A stretch of DNA of 18,965 nucleotides. Source: CAZTHM01 sp041946825. Its GTDB lineage: Bacteria > Acidobacteriota > Terriglobia > UBA7540. The notes under the pieces are model-generated. The model was not told where the DNA came from. It did not search any database and saw only the letters and a list, made by a program, of their open reading frames with translations. The DNA lies in the NCBI GenBank assembly GCA_041946825.1, contig JBHGBD010000048.1, positions 1 through 18,965 of the forward strand, read 5' to 3'. Below are positions 1-8,498 of this stretch, in pieces. The position numbers and the translations under genes are program-made. Each line of letters opens with the position of its first letter. Within the stretch, counting starts at the first letter, position 1.

Positions 1-712
1 CCGACCTCGACAATGTGCGTAGCAGGCACGAGCAGAGTGCGGAGCAGGAGCGTAGCAGGTGAGAGTCGAAGCGTAGCGGGGTCGTTACGGCGAGTGATTG
101 ACCTTCGGTCTCGGGCAGGGAGACTGCGTGGAACAATCTCACCCTTTAGGGAGCGGGGATCGGACTTCAATTCTCGAAAACGTCGGGAAACAGGCGGCGG
201 AAGATTGCCTCGGGGGTCTTGTACATCTTGAGCGGGGGACAGAGATGCTTAATGGGGCTAAGCAACGCCGAGGCGCAGTGACTTAACGTCACTGCGCTCA
301 AAGACAAACTTCGTATGACGTCCCACTCCATAGGATGAAGGACACGTCATGGAACGCCTTTTGCCTTCCGATGTCCGATCAGGTGTTTGTGTTTATGGGG
401 ATGAAAAGCCAATTTCTTTGAGATGCTCGACGGCAATGTTCAGGGAATACAGGCCCTGATTTCGACCCGTAGACACCTTCCAGCTCGAAGGGCCTGGTTT
501 GCGGTTACGCTAACGCGACTGGCCCATGCCAAATTGGCGAACGTTCTATCGCCTGCCGGGAACGGAATTACCCCTCAGCTAGCGGGTCTCAGATCCCCTA
601 TGCTGAACTCGAACCCGTCCTCCGACACGCGCTGAACGAACCTGCGAGTATTTGGCTGGCGACAACTTCCCTCTTTCCGTGCCGTCGAAGTTCGATCTCG
701 CGCTGAGAGTCG
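1..712. other. Left intergenic region without a convincing gene
   Basis: No open frame here has convincing protein character. The first 80 bases carry three copies of a GCGTAGCRGG decamer (17-26, 50-59, 71-80). A perfect inverted repeat lies at 273-297. A 54-codon minus-strand frame (331 to 167) exists but has no ribosome binding site and runs straight through the inverted repeat, so I do not call it. The stretch 640-712 is the 3' flank of the giant minus-strand gene, and I see no stem followed by a T-run that would act as an intrinsic terminator. Confidence 0.6.
273..297. repeat. Perfect 10-bp inverted repeat with 5-nt loop
   Basis: GCGCAGTGAC and its exact reverse complement GTCACTGCGC are separated by TTAAC. 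Neither strand has a T-run directly after the stem, so it does not look like a standard intrinsic terminator. It could be an operator, a recombination-related hairpin or a REP-like element. The only structural evidence is the perfect pairing. Confidence 0.6.
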
Positions 713-3700
713 CTATCTGGTCGCGATCTCGGAATTGATTCTGACCACTTTGTTCAATTGCTCGATTTGCGACTTCAGTTCCCGGATTTGCGCCTGCTGC
801 TCTTTCACCGCCTCAACGAGCAGCGCCGTGAGTCGCGCATAGTCCACGGATTTGGCGTCCACGCCGTTCGCTTCATAGGTTACAACTTCGGGAACGACTT
901 CACCCACCTCCTCGGCAATCAATCCGATGTTGTGTTGGCCGTCGGCTTTTGCATCATATGTCACGCCGCGCAGCCGCTCCACGGTTGAGAGCGCCGCGTG
1001 GATCGTTTGTATGTTTGTCTTCCAGCGCCGGGAGCTATAGGTCGTCCACGCATCGGCGATAGGATCGGTGGCCGAAGCCTGCTTCACGGTGAGAATGTTG
1101 CTGGCGTTTGAAATTCCAATCGCCACGTTACCGGGTACGACGAAATCTCCGGAGCTGAGATTCACACTATCTCGCATTACCCTGTAAAGCACGATGGTGT
1201 CAGGAAAGCCGCTGTAGGCGGTCGGTGTAATGCATGCACCACCGGGGTTTCTCCGGCTGAGCACCTGATTCAGAATGAATCCGGTGGTCGTCATGTCGAG
1301 CATCCCGCCCCCGTCCCACGTTCCCAAGTGGCTGTCGGAATAGTTGCTGCTGTATTCTGTCCCAGTACAGCCGGGCACGACAAAATAGGACTCTCCCACG
1401 CCCTGAGGTGCCTGGCAATTGGGGCCTATGCAAACCCCCTTTCTGACCACTAGAGCGTTATCAAAGAGGGCATTTCCACCCGCTACCTGGAACTTCTCGA
1501 CAGGAGAGGCTGTGCCAACTCCGACCTTGTCGCCCGCAAGAACAAGTTGATCCGTCCCTGCTGTCAGGCCGTTGGAGGGCAGGTTCAGTGTTCCCGTCAT
1601 CGTGTCGCCGACCTTGGAGACTTTAGCGAGGTCGAGCGCCGTGTCTGCCGACGTCCGTGCCCCGATTTCAGCGGTATCGCCTGCCTGGCGCGCGCTTGCC
1701 TCGGTCGTGACGTCAGCCGGCATGGCGGGGGTGAAATTCAGCTCTGCGGCTGACACGCACCCGGTGCAGTTCACGTTGTTGGCAGTCCCAACGGGGACGT
1801 TGACGAGACCCGACCCATCGCCGAAGAAGTGTCCGGCGTGGAGGTCATCCGAGAAGAACGCCCCGCCGATGGCGCTCACGTTGAACGTGTAAGGTTGAGA
1901 CGAGGAAAACTCTCCCCGCGAGCCGTCGGACCAGACGAAGGTTTTGTTATGGATTGCCCGGGCGCGGAAGCCGGCGGCAAGGCTCCCTTCGCCCTCCGCG
2001 ATGTTGAACTCACCGCCCGGTACCGTCGATACTCGCCCGCTGGCCGCGTTGTGCTGACCTCCGCCGACGGCGGCATAGGCCCCGTCACCAAATACGTCAT
2101 TGTTGCTTCCCGCTTCGTTATCCGCCCCGCCGGCGACGGTCCCGTAATCGTCCGTCACGCGGTTGGCACCGCTGGTTGCCGAACCGCCCCCGCCGATGGT
2201 TGCACCTCCGTAGGCCCAGCGGACGTAATTCCCGCTCATGCCGCCAATGATATTCGGGCTGTCATAGCCGGACTGGAACACCAGGGCATTGTTGATCGAC
2301 CCGCTCACCCTCAGGTTGCCGTTGACGGTCTGGGTCCCCGTAAAGGCGTTGTCGCCTTGAGTGGTTGCGCGTAGGTCGATTGCAGCTTGAAGCGCCGTGT
2401 CCGCATTGGTGCGGAGCACGGCCTCAGCGTTGAGGTTGCTTTGCAGTGTGATATCGGCACCACTGCGGGCGGTGCTTTCGGCACTATCAGCTGCTTGGAG
2501 CGTTCCGACCTCAGTAGCCAACTGCCCTTGCGTCACCGCGTCTGGAATGTTGCTGATGTTGAGATTGGTCAGCCCCGCCCCATTGCCCGAGAATGAGCCC
2601 GTGAAGGAAGGAGCTGAAATACCACCTGCAGCCCAGACATTCCCACTGCCCTCGACACGGAATTTCTCTCCCTCGCCAGTCGCGCCGCTCAGGATCTTCC
2701 CTCCTTGCTGATTCACGAAGAGTCCGGCGACTCCCGCTGGACTCTCGACGTGCCCCTTTACGCCGATGGTTGTTCCTGTCGTGTCATGTGCCTCGCCGTA
2801 TACGCCTGTACCTGTGGGCCCGTCCGTCATGCCCCTCACGCCAAACGTTGGGCTGGTGCCATCGACTCCCGATCCGTTGCCGGAGGACACAGCATAGATT
2901 GCTGGCGAGTTGCTTACGTTGGTGGCGCGAATCGCGTTTACCCCGTCGGTGTTGAGTTGTTGAGCGATTAGTGCCGCCCCAGAGCCGTTTTGATCCACTT
3001 TGAGTACCTCACTGTCCGTGTTCCCGTACATGCCCTGTTTTCCGTTGAAGTCGTTCCCCACATCCAGCCGCGCGTAGGTCGCGGCGGGGACGTTCCCCAA
3101 AGCAGCCGCGTTTAACGCTTCATTCGCGCTAAGGGCGGACGTGGCTGTCTGGGCGGTGTTGGCAGTCTCTGCGGTTTGTGCTGTCGTCGCGTGCTCAGCA
3201 TTGGCTGCCGTGGCCGCTGTCGTGATACCCGTCAGCCCCGAGCCGTCGCCGGAAAACGATCCGGCCGTGATACTGCCCGGTACTGAGATAGTGCCCTCAG
3301 TCCAGATGTACATCCGGTCTTTGCCGTCTGTCCGGAAAATGAGCGGAGCGACCGTTCCGGGGTCAGTTTGCACCACGCCGTGATCGTTGGCGAAGAACAG
3401 CGACATGGATTTGTTCTCGGAGCTGATGAAATTCAATTGCCTGAAGGTGCCTGAGGGATTCAAGATCTGGATGTCGCTCTGGCCCCTCAGGGTTCCCGTG
3501 AGGTCAAGATTTCCCGAGATGCTCTGGTCGCCTGTGAAGGTGTTGGTCGCAGTGAGTTGCGCAAAGCTGGTAGCAGGTTGCCCGCCCAGCATTTGGGCGT
3601 TTGTGGCGTCGAGCGCCGTAAGCGCACTGGTCGCCGGGCCGTTTTTGGTGCCACTTCCGGCGTAGTTGATTCCCAGTTGCTGATCTACGACACAGTCCGT

Positions 3701-6700
3701 GCAGTTGAGCCCTGTCGCTGTCCCGCCTCCGGTTGAAGCGGTTGTCTGCGTAGTGCCGTCGGGAAAGATCAGGCCCGTTCCATCGCCGCTGATTTTCAAA
3801 TTCCCCGCCACCTCCAGCTTTTCCGTAGGAGCGGTTGTCCCGATGCCGACATTGCCGGTCCCCTTGATAAGCATGATCGGGTCTTTGGTGGAGATGTTGA
3901 GGTTGTCTTCCCCTTGAACGGAATCTAGATTCGAGAAGAATCCAATATCGTTCTGCTGGTTGTCGGTGCCCAAAACGACCATATCTTTCTGATCCAGTTG
4001 CGGACTCGAGTAGCCAAAATAGGCGATCCCGCCTTGGGCCGTGTGCAGTGCCAACCCGGCGCGGCCGTGGGGCATGTCCATGTTGACGTTGAGCCCCGTA
4101 ACGAATTGCGGATAGTCAGTGCCGTCAGGGTTTACACGCAGGCTCCCGCCATCCACATGTAGCCTCTCACCAGGTGCCCCGGTTCCGACGCCTACGTTGC
4201 CGTTGCTCTTCAGGACGGTGAACAACGACTCCCCGTTCCGGTCGATGCTCATATACTGCGGCGCCACACGGTAGAGGAGGCTGAGGCCGACGCCCGACTC
4301 ATCCTCTTCCATGAACTCGATGCCGTTGGGTCCGCCGCCACCGAGGCGTATCTGGGGGTTTGAGCCTCTGATGTCGAGCGCACGCTGCGGGGTGAGTGTG
4401 CCAATCCCCGCCTGTCCAGTCGTCGTCAGGTTACCCGAAATGCTCTGGTCGCCCGAAAAGTTATTGGTGCCGCCCAGGACGGCGGGAGCGAACGCCAGCG
4501 CGCCGCTGGGGATATTCGTCAGCCCCGAGCCGTCGCCGGAAAAGCCCGACGCTGCCACCGTGCCGCCGACCATGAGGTCGTTCGAGAAGAACCCCCCGCC
4601 CTGGGCGCGCACGACAAACTGGTTGTTGCCGGTGGAGGACACGTCGTCATCCGTCGATCTGTCGCCCCAAACGAAAGTGCCGACCTCAATCGCTTTGGCG
4701 TGGTATCCCGCAGCGAAACTGTGTTCGCCAAGAGCCTGGTTGTAAGAACCACCAGGCACAGTGGCGGCATAGGCGCCGGCCAGGTTGTGCTCGCCCCCGC
4801 CCACTGTGCTGTCGTTGCTGTTGGCTTCGTTGTGGTTGCCCCCCGCCACGGTCGACTTGGCGCCGCTGGCCGTGTTATCCGCCCCCCCACCCACGGTCGC
4901 GAAAGCAGCATTGTCGGCGCTTTCGGCATTGTCCCCCGCCTGGTTGTTGACGCCACCCGCGACTGTGCTGAAGTCGTCCGTCACACGGTTGAACCCGAGG
5001 CCCGCGTTTCCACCCCCTCCAATCGCTGCCCCTTGCACGTCTGGCACGACATAGTTGCCACTGGTGCCAGCGATGAAGTTCGCGCCGTACGGGTCGCTGC
5101 CCTGGATTACCAGCCCTCCATTGATTGAGCCAGTCACCGAGAGGTTTCCGCTAATGCTTTGGTCTGCCGTGAAGTTATTAGTGCCGCCCAAGTCGGCGGG
5201 AGCGAACGCCAGCGCGCCGCTGGGGATATTCGTCAGCCCCGAGCCGTCGCCGCTGAACGATGCCGCCGACACGTTGCCCGGCGTCGTGAGGTTGGCCGAT
5301 CCGCTTTCAAAATTCACGGCGGTGAGGGGAGTACCCGAGGCGTCGACTCCAGTAATGAACCTGAAACCGCCCGTGGCGCGGGCGACGAAAGAGTTCCAGC
5401 CGGCGTCGGTGACGTCGGCGTCGGTCTGGTCGCCCCACACGAAGCTTCCACCACTTGTGGCTTTGGCACGGTTACCTGCCGCGAAGCTGGAGAACCCTGC
5501 CGTGTTCTTGAAGCCTCCCGGCACGGTCGCAAAAACGCCATCGGCGATGTTCTGGTCTCCTCCCCCCACGCTGTCGGCCCAGTTCCCGGCGGTGTTGCCG
5601 CTCCCGCCCGCCACCGTCGAAGCCCCGCCCTTCGCGGTGTTGCCCGCTCCACCCGCGACCGTATCGGCCCATGCGCTGGCTTTGTTTCCATCACCTCCGC
5701 CGATAGTTGCGCTCGTCCAGCCAGGTCCCGCCGCAATGTTATTCACGCCCCCGCCGATAGTCGAGCCTCCTGCGTTGGCTTTATTGAATACGCCGCCGGC
5801 CACAGTGGCACAGCAGGCGTCATCGAGCGTTCCCGCGTCGTCCCCCGCCTGATTGCCAGCTCCGCCGCCGATGGTGCTTGTGACGTCCGTGACGCGGTTA
5901 GGGTACAGGACCTCGCCGCCGCCGCTAATCGTGACCGTGTGCAGCCCTGGCGCAATGTAGTTGGCACTAGAGCCGGCAAGTATATTGGGGCCATCTGCGG
6001 TGGTGTCGATCCGCAGTCCGTTGGAGCTGATCGCACCCGTCAGGCTAAGGTTTCCAGTGACGGTCTGGTTGCCGACAAAAAGGTTTGTCCCTAGTGTGGC
6101 CACGCCGGTGACATCGCCTACAGGGTGGGTATGAACAAGCTGTGAATATCGCGCGTCCGTGTAGCCGGTATTGAGATCTAGCCTGCCCGTAGTTCGAATC
6201 GGCCCTCCCGTCAATCCAGGACCGGTCATGATGCTGGTAACGGTTCCGCCCGTTCCCGTGGGGAAGCCATTCAGATCCAGGTAGGAATTGGCGCGCACGT
6301 TGCCCCCACCATCGACGCTGAACATCTCAGTTCCCGGTGCGACGCCAGAACGGCCACTCAGGATCTTGCCGTTCGTGTCGGTGGTCAGGAACGAGCCCGC
6401 GACACCTGTGGCGCTATTCACTTGGCCCCCCACGCCGACGGGGATAGCGGTTGTGGAAATGGAAGAGGCATATCCAAAGATGCCGGTACCAGTCGCGCTA
6501 GTACTGGCCCCGTGGACGCCAAAAGTCTGCCCGCTTACGGCCGTGGCCTGTCCACGGACTGCGGCTTTGCCGCTGGTCGGGCTCACAACGATTGCAGACA
6601 ACGCGTCCCCTGTGCCGTTCTGCTGGACGGATACCACCTGGTTCGTGGTGGTGTCGGCGAAGCTCGTTGCGGGTGTAGTTTTGGGCGCGCCCCCACCGGC

Positions 6701-7291
6701 GGCAGCAGGTGCGGCGGCAAGGGCTTTGCCAGTCGAGGCCGCCGTCGTTTGCGCCGGCATGAGCACCGCGACGGCGGTGCGCACTTTCTGCTCAAGTTGC
6801 TCCGCGAGGACGAAATCCGAGGCACGTTTGCCCCCGAGTTTTGCCGCGTCTTCGGCTTTGAGAGCGTAAGGGACACTCACCATCAGGACACGCGGATCCT
6901 CATCGCGATTCTCAACCTGGACACCCAGCCATCGCGCTTTTCCGGCAGGAAAGAGTTCGACGGGAACGCCCGTGTTCGCAGTCGCTCCCAGCAGAACCGT
7001 GTAGCGGCCCTGCTCATCGAGTTGGATGACCTGGGCTTCATTCCATAGCGCCGTGCCGCCTTGCGGCTCTTCATAAACTGAAAACGTGAGCCGCACAGCA
7101 ACGTTGCCGATCGGTTCGCCGTTGCGATCTCTTACCACGCCGTTGAACTGGATCAACCGCGGCACTGGCGCGACGGAGGTTTGGCTGGTCTCGGCCGTCG
7201 GCTCCGACTGCGCGATCGCCGTAAATGGAAGACCGACCGCCAACAGCAGAAGAATGAATGTCATCCGGAAGACACGTGTAGGGCGACGCAT
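713..7291 (-). CDS. Giant exported fibre protein with YadA-like head repeats and C-terminal peptidase S74 chaperone domain
   Basis: The product has 2192 residues. I chose the ATG at 7291 because GGAGGTGA sits 4 nt upstream and a signal peptide follows at once (basic start, hydrophobic core at about 10-24, AIA cleavage site near residue 27); an upstream in-frame start would bury that signal. Residues about 43-157 form a conserved-looking module (FNGVVRD ... GRYTVLLGA ... RWLGVQ ... SVPYALKAEDA). An Ala/Pro-rich linker follows at about 183-205. Three beta-roll head modules of GGGxxNxAxG / TVxGG repeats lie at about 434-623, 740-878 and 1677-1791. Between them are SGDGSGLTNIP connectors, 'VGxGTxxPxEKLxV' stalk motifs, and Ala/Thr-rich or helical stretches at about 1357-1407 and 1583-1647. 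The last 107 residues match the S74 / intramolecular chaperone family: SSRRWK (Ser2086, Lys2091), then GLIAEEV, VDYARL and a final coiled coil. In this family the chaperone trimerises the fibre and cuts itself off before the Ser. There is no C-terminal membrane anchor. Likely role: secreted or surface adhesive fibre (inferred). It stands alone, with no co-directional neighbour within 1.2 kb. Confidence 0.9.
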   Translation of the reverse strand: MRRPTRVFRMTFILLLLAVGLPFTAIAQSEPTAETSQTSVAPVPRLIQFNGVVRDRNGEPIGNVAVRLTFSVYEEPQGGTALWNEAQVIQLDEQGRYTVLLGATANTGVPVELFPAGKARWLGVQVENRDEDPRVLMVSVPYALKAEDAAKLGGKRASDFVLAEQLEQKVRTAVAVLMPAQTTAASTGKALAAAPAAAGGGAPKTTPATSFADTTTNQVVSVQQNGTGDALSAIVVSPTSGKAAVRGQATAVSGQTFGVHGASTSATGTGIFGYASSISTTAIPVGVGGQVNSATGVAGSFLTTDTNGKILSGRSGVAPGTEMFSVDGGGNVRANSYLDLNGFPTGTGGTVTSIMTGPGLTGGPIRTTGRLDLNTGYTDARYSQLVHTHPVGDVTGVATLGTNLFVGNQTVTGNLSLTGAISSNGLRIDTTADGPNILAGSSANYIAPGLHTVTISGGGEVLYPNRVTDVTSTIGGGAGNQAGDDAGTLDDACCATVAGGVFNKANAGGSTIGGGVNNIAAGPGWTSATIGGGDGNKASAWADTVAGGAGNTAKGGASTVAGGSGNTAGNWADSVGGGDQNIADGVFATVPGGFKNTAGFSSFAAGNRAKATSGGSFVWGDQTDADVTDAGWNSFVARATGGFRFITGVDASGTPLTAVNFESGSANLTTPGNVSAASFSGDGSGLTNIPSGALAFAPADLGGTNNFTADQSISGNLSVTGSINGGLVIQGSDPYGANFIAGTSGNYVVPDVQGAAIGGGGNAGLGFNRVTDDFSTVAGGVNNQAGDNAESADNAAFATVGGGADNTASGAKSTVAGGNHNEANSNDSTVGGGEHNLAGAYAATVPGGSYNQALGEHSFAAGYHAKAIEVGTFVWGDRSTDDDVSSTGNNQFVVRAQGGGFFSNDLMVGGTVAASGFSGDGSGLTNIPSGALAFAPAVLGGTNNFSGDQSISGNLTTTGQAGIGTLTPQRALDIRGSNPQIRLGGGGPNGIEFMEEDESGVGLSLLYRVAPQYMSIDRNGESLFTVLKSNGNVGVGTGAPGERLHVDGGSLRVNPDGTDYPQFVTGLNVNMDMPHGRAGLALHTAQGGIAYFGYSSPQLDQKDMVVLGTDNQQNDIGFFSNLDSVQGEDNLNISTKDPIMLIKGTGNVGIGTTAPTEKLEVAGNLKISGDGTGLIFPDGTTQTTASTGGGTATGLNCTDCVVDQQLGINYAGSGTKNGPATSALTALDATNAQMLGGQPATSFAQLTATNTFTGDQSISGNLDLTGTLRGQSDIQILNPSGTFRQLNFISSENKSMSLFFANDHGVVQTDPGTVAPLIFRTDGKDRMYIWTEGTISVPGSITAGSFSGDGSGLTGITTAATAANAEHATTAQTAETANTAQTATSALSANEALNAAALGNVPAATYARLDVGNDFNGKQGMYGNTDSEVLKVDQNGSGAALIAQQLNTDGVNAIRATNVSNSPAIYAVSSGNGSGVDGTSPTFGVRGMTDGPTGTGVYGEAHDTTGTTIGVKGHVESPAGVAGLFVNQQGGKILSGATGEGEKFRVEGSGNVWAAGGISAPSFTGSFSGNGAGLTNLNISNIPDAVTQGQLATEVGTLQAADSAESTARSGADITLQSNLNAEAVLRTNADTALQAAIDLRATTQGDNAFTGTQTVNGNLRVSGSINNALVFQSGYDSPNIIGGMSGNYVRWAYGGATIGGGGSATSGANRVTDDYGTVAGGADNEAGSNNDVFGDGAYAAVGGGQHNAASGRVSTVPGGEFNIAEGEGSLAAGFRARAIHNKTFVWSDGSRGEFSSSQPYTFNVSAIGGAFFSDDLHAGHFFGDGSGLVNVPVGTANNVNCTGCVSAAELNFTPAMPADVTTEASARQAGDTAEIGARTSADTALDLAKVSKVGDTMTGTLNLPSNGLTAGTDQLVLAGDKVGVGTASPVEKFQVAGGNALFDNALVVRKGVCIGPNCQAPQGVGESYFVVPGCTGTEYSSNYSDSHLGTWDGGGMLDMTTTGFILNQVLSRRNPGGACITPTAYSGFPDTIVLYRVMRDSVNLSSGDFVVPGNVAIGISNASNILTVKQASATDPIADAWTTYSSRRWKTNIQTIHAALSTVERLRGVTYDAKADGQHNIGLIAEEVGEVVPEVVTYEANGVDAKSVDYARLTALLVEAVKEQQAQIRELKSQIEQLNKVVRINSEIATR
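4460..4538. repeat. 79-bp direct repeat, copy 1, inside the giant fibre gene
   Basis: This 79-bp segment matches 5174-5252 with only 3 mismatches by eye. It encodes the connector SGDGSGLTNIPSGALAFAPA and the following LGGTNNF. The copies are 714 bp apart and in the same frame, so recombination between them would delete one whole head module without breaking the reading frame. Confidence 0.9.
5174..5252. repeat. 79-bp direct repeat, copy 2, inside the giant fibre gene
   Basis: Second copy of the repeat at 4460-4538, with 3 mismatches in 79 bases. A shorter, more diverged copy of the GDGSGLT part of the connector appears near 3231-3262. The near-identity at DNA level, not only protein level, points to recent duplication or gene conversion. 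Confidence 0.9.
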
Positions 7292-8498
7292 GGAATCACC
7301 TCCAAGACTGTCAGGCAGCGCGAGTGATAACGCTGGGCACACTTCTGTCTCGCTTGGAGCGAGTTTGATTCACACCGTGCAGTTCACCTGCCATACCGCA
7401 AACTGGTTGCAGGAGAATGTCACAGTGCTGGAATTGTCGCATCGCAGTTAGTATTGTGAGGTTGAGGAAAGACCGATAGCTCTTGGAGCAGGAAGCCTGG
7501 ATTTGGGCGAGTTGCCCTAGTGGAACTCATGGAGCAGTGTGCCTCAAACTGCAACTTAAGATGAAACGTTTTGCGACTGGGTGTTTACGGATGTCATATC
7601 ACTCTACTTACTAAGGATGGAACCAAGGGGCCCGATACGGATCGCCATCACTCAACGAGCGAGAGTCTCTTGCGATTTGTATATTCCCCCGAGCATTATC
7701 TCAACAGATATCATGCTGAATCTTTAGATTATCCATTCGACTCTTAGTGACATTGTGTCACATCGACTTTGAGTCCGCGGGTTCGAAGGGAGACGTTAGG
7801 TGATTGTGGATTTGGCCGAGCCAGATCGCGCCCTAGAAAGATGCGACGCAAGTGAAGTACTCCGCTGCTCGCTTTCGCGCTGCGCGAAGTTCCGCCACGG
7901 ACTGAGATGGGATTTCGGTTCGATGTTGCGGAGATGACCTTCACAGTCGGATTTGTGAGCTTGTGCCTTGGGAGGGCGGCGCCCCGAAAGGATGCTCGAT
8001 CGGTTTGGAATTAGAATTCGGTGAAAATCAGGCGTCTGCATTCCATCGACGTCTCTCGCCCGATATATTGTGATCGGCGCAGCCGAATACGCACACCGAA
8101 GTAACGAACTCGTCGCATTACTCGCCGGTGGTGCACACAGCTGGGAGATTTCCTGTTGCGTTTCGTGTCCGTTCGGACCGGAAGCAAGTAAACCACCCGG
8201 CATTTACCGCCAACCCTTCCAGTAGTAGCACCAGAACCTTCACCAGCACAACCATGGTCCCAGGACGAGTTGTGGCGATCGTCACGGGGGGGGCAACAGG
8301 TGCTCGATTTCTGTTCGGGTTGTGTGGTAGGGCCGGGAGGGATCACGCTCAGAAAGTCACGCCGGGACCGAAACCCTAACCCCGTTTCCATTGCCATCCT
8401 GACATCTGACCTACTCCGCCGCCACCAATAGAGAAGGGTCACATGGAATTCTCGGGGATGCCCCGGGAGGGCAAATCTTCTCATCCCAAGTGTCCTCA
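7292..8498. other. Gene-poor region of about 1.2 kb upstream of the giant gene
   Basis: No reliable gene was found. The part at about 7440-7760 is visibly richer in A+T than the flanking genes. It holds a short hairpin (7349-7363, CTCGCT-TGG-AGCGAG) in the leader of the giant gene and a GTGACA-TTG-TGTCAC inverted repeat at 7747-7761 that could be an operator. A run of eight G lies at 8286-8293. Open frames on the minus strand at 7796-8203 and 8011-8499 are rich in Arg, Ser and Pro, show no domain and look like chance frames. The giant gene's promoter should be in this region, but no convincing -35/-10 pair was seen. Confidence 0.55.
7296..7303 (-). promoter_or_regulatory. Strong ribosome binding site fixing the start of the giant fibre gene
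   Basis: Read on the minus strand, GGAGGTGA is followed by TTCC and the ATG at 7291. This is a full match to the 16S anti-Shine-Dalgarno core at good spacing. It decides the start in favour of 7291 over upstream in-frame codons. Confidence 0.85.

Noticed and set aside
167..331. 54-residue minus-strand frame ending MYKTPEAIFRRLFPDVFEN
   Set aside because: The tail looks protein-like, but there is no ribosome binding site and the frame includes the perfect inverted repeat at 273-297.
8118..8255. 45-residue minus-strand frame with a hydrophobic start (MVVLVKVLVLLLEGLAVNAG)
   Set aside because: It could be a small membrane protein, but there is no ribosome binding site and no supporting context; a chance frame is as likely.
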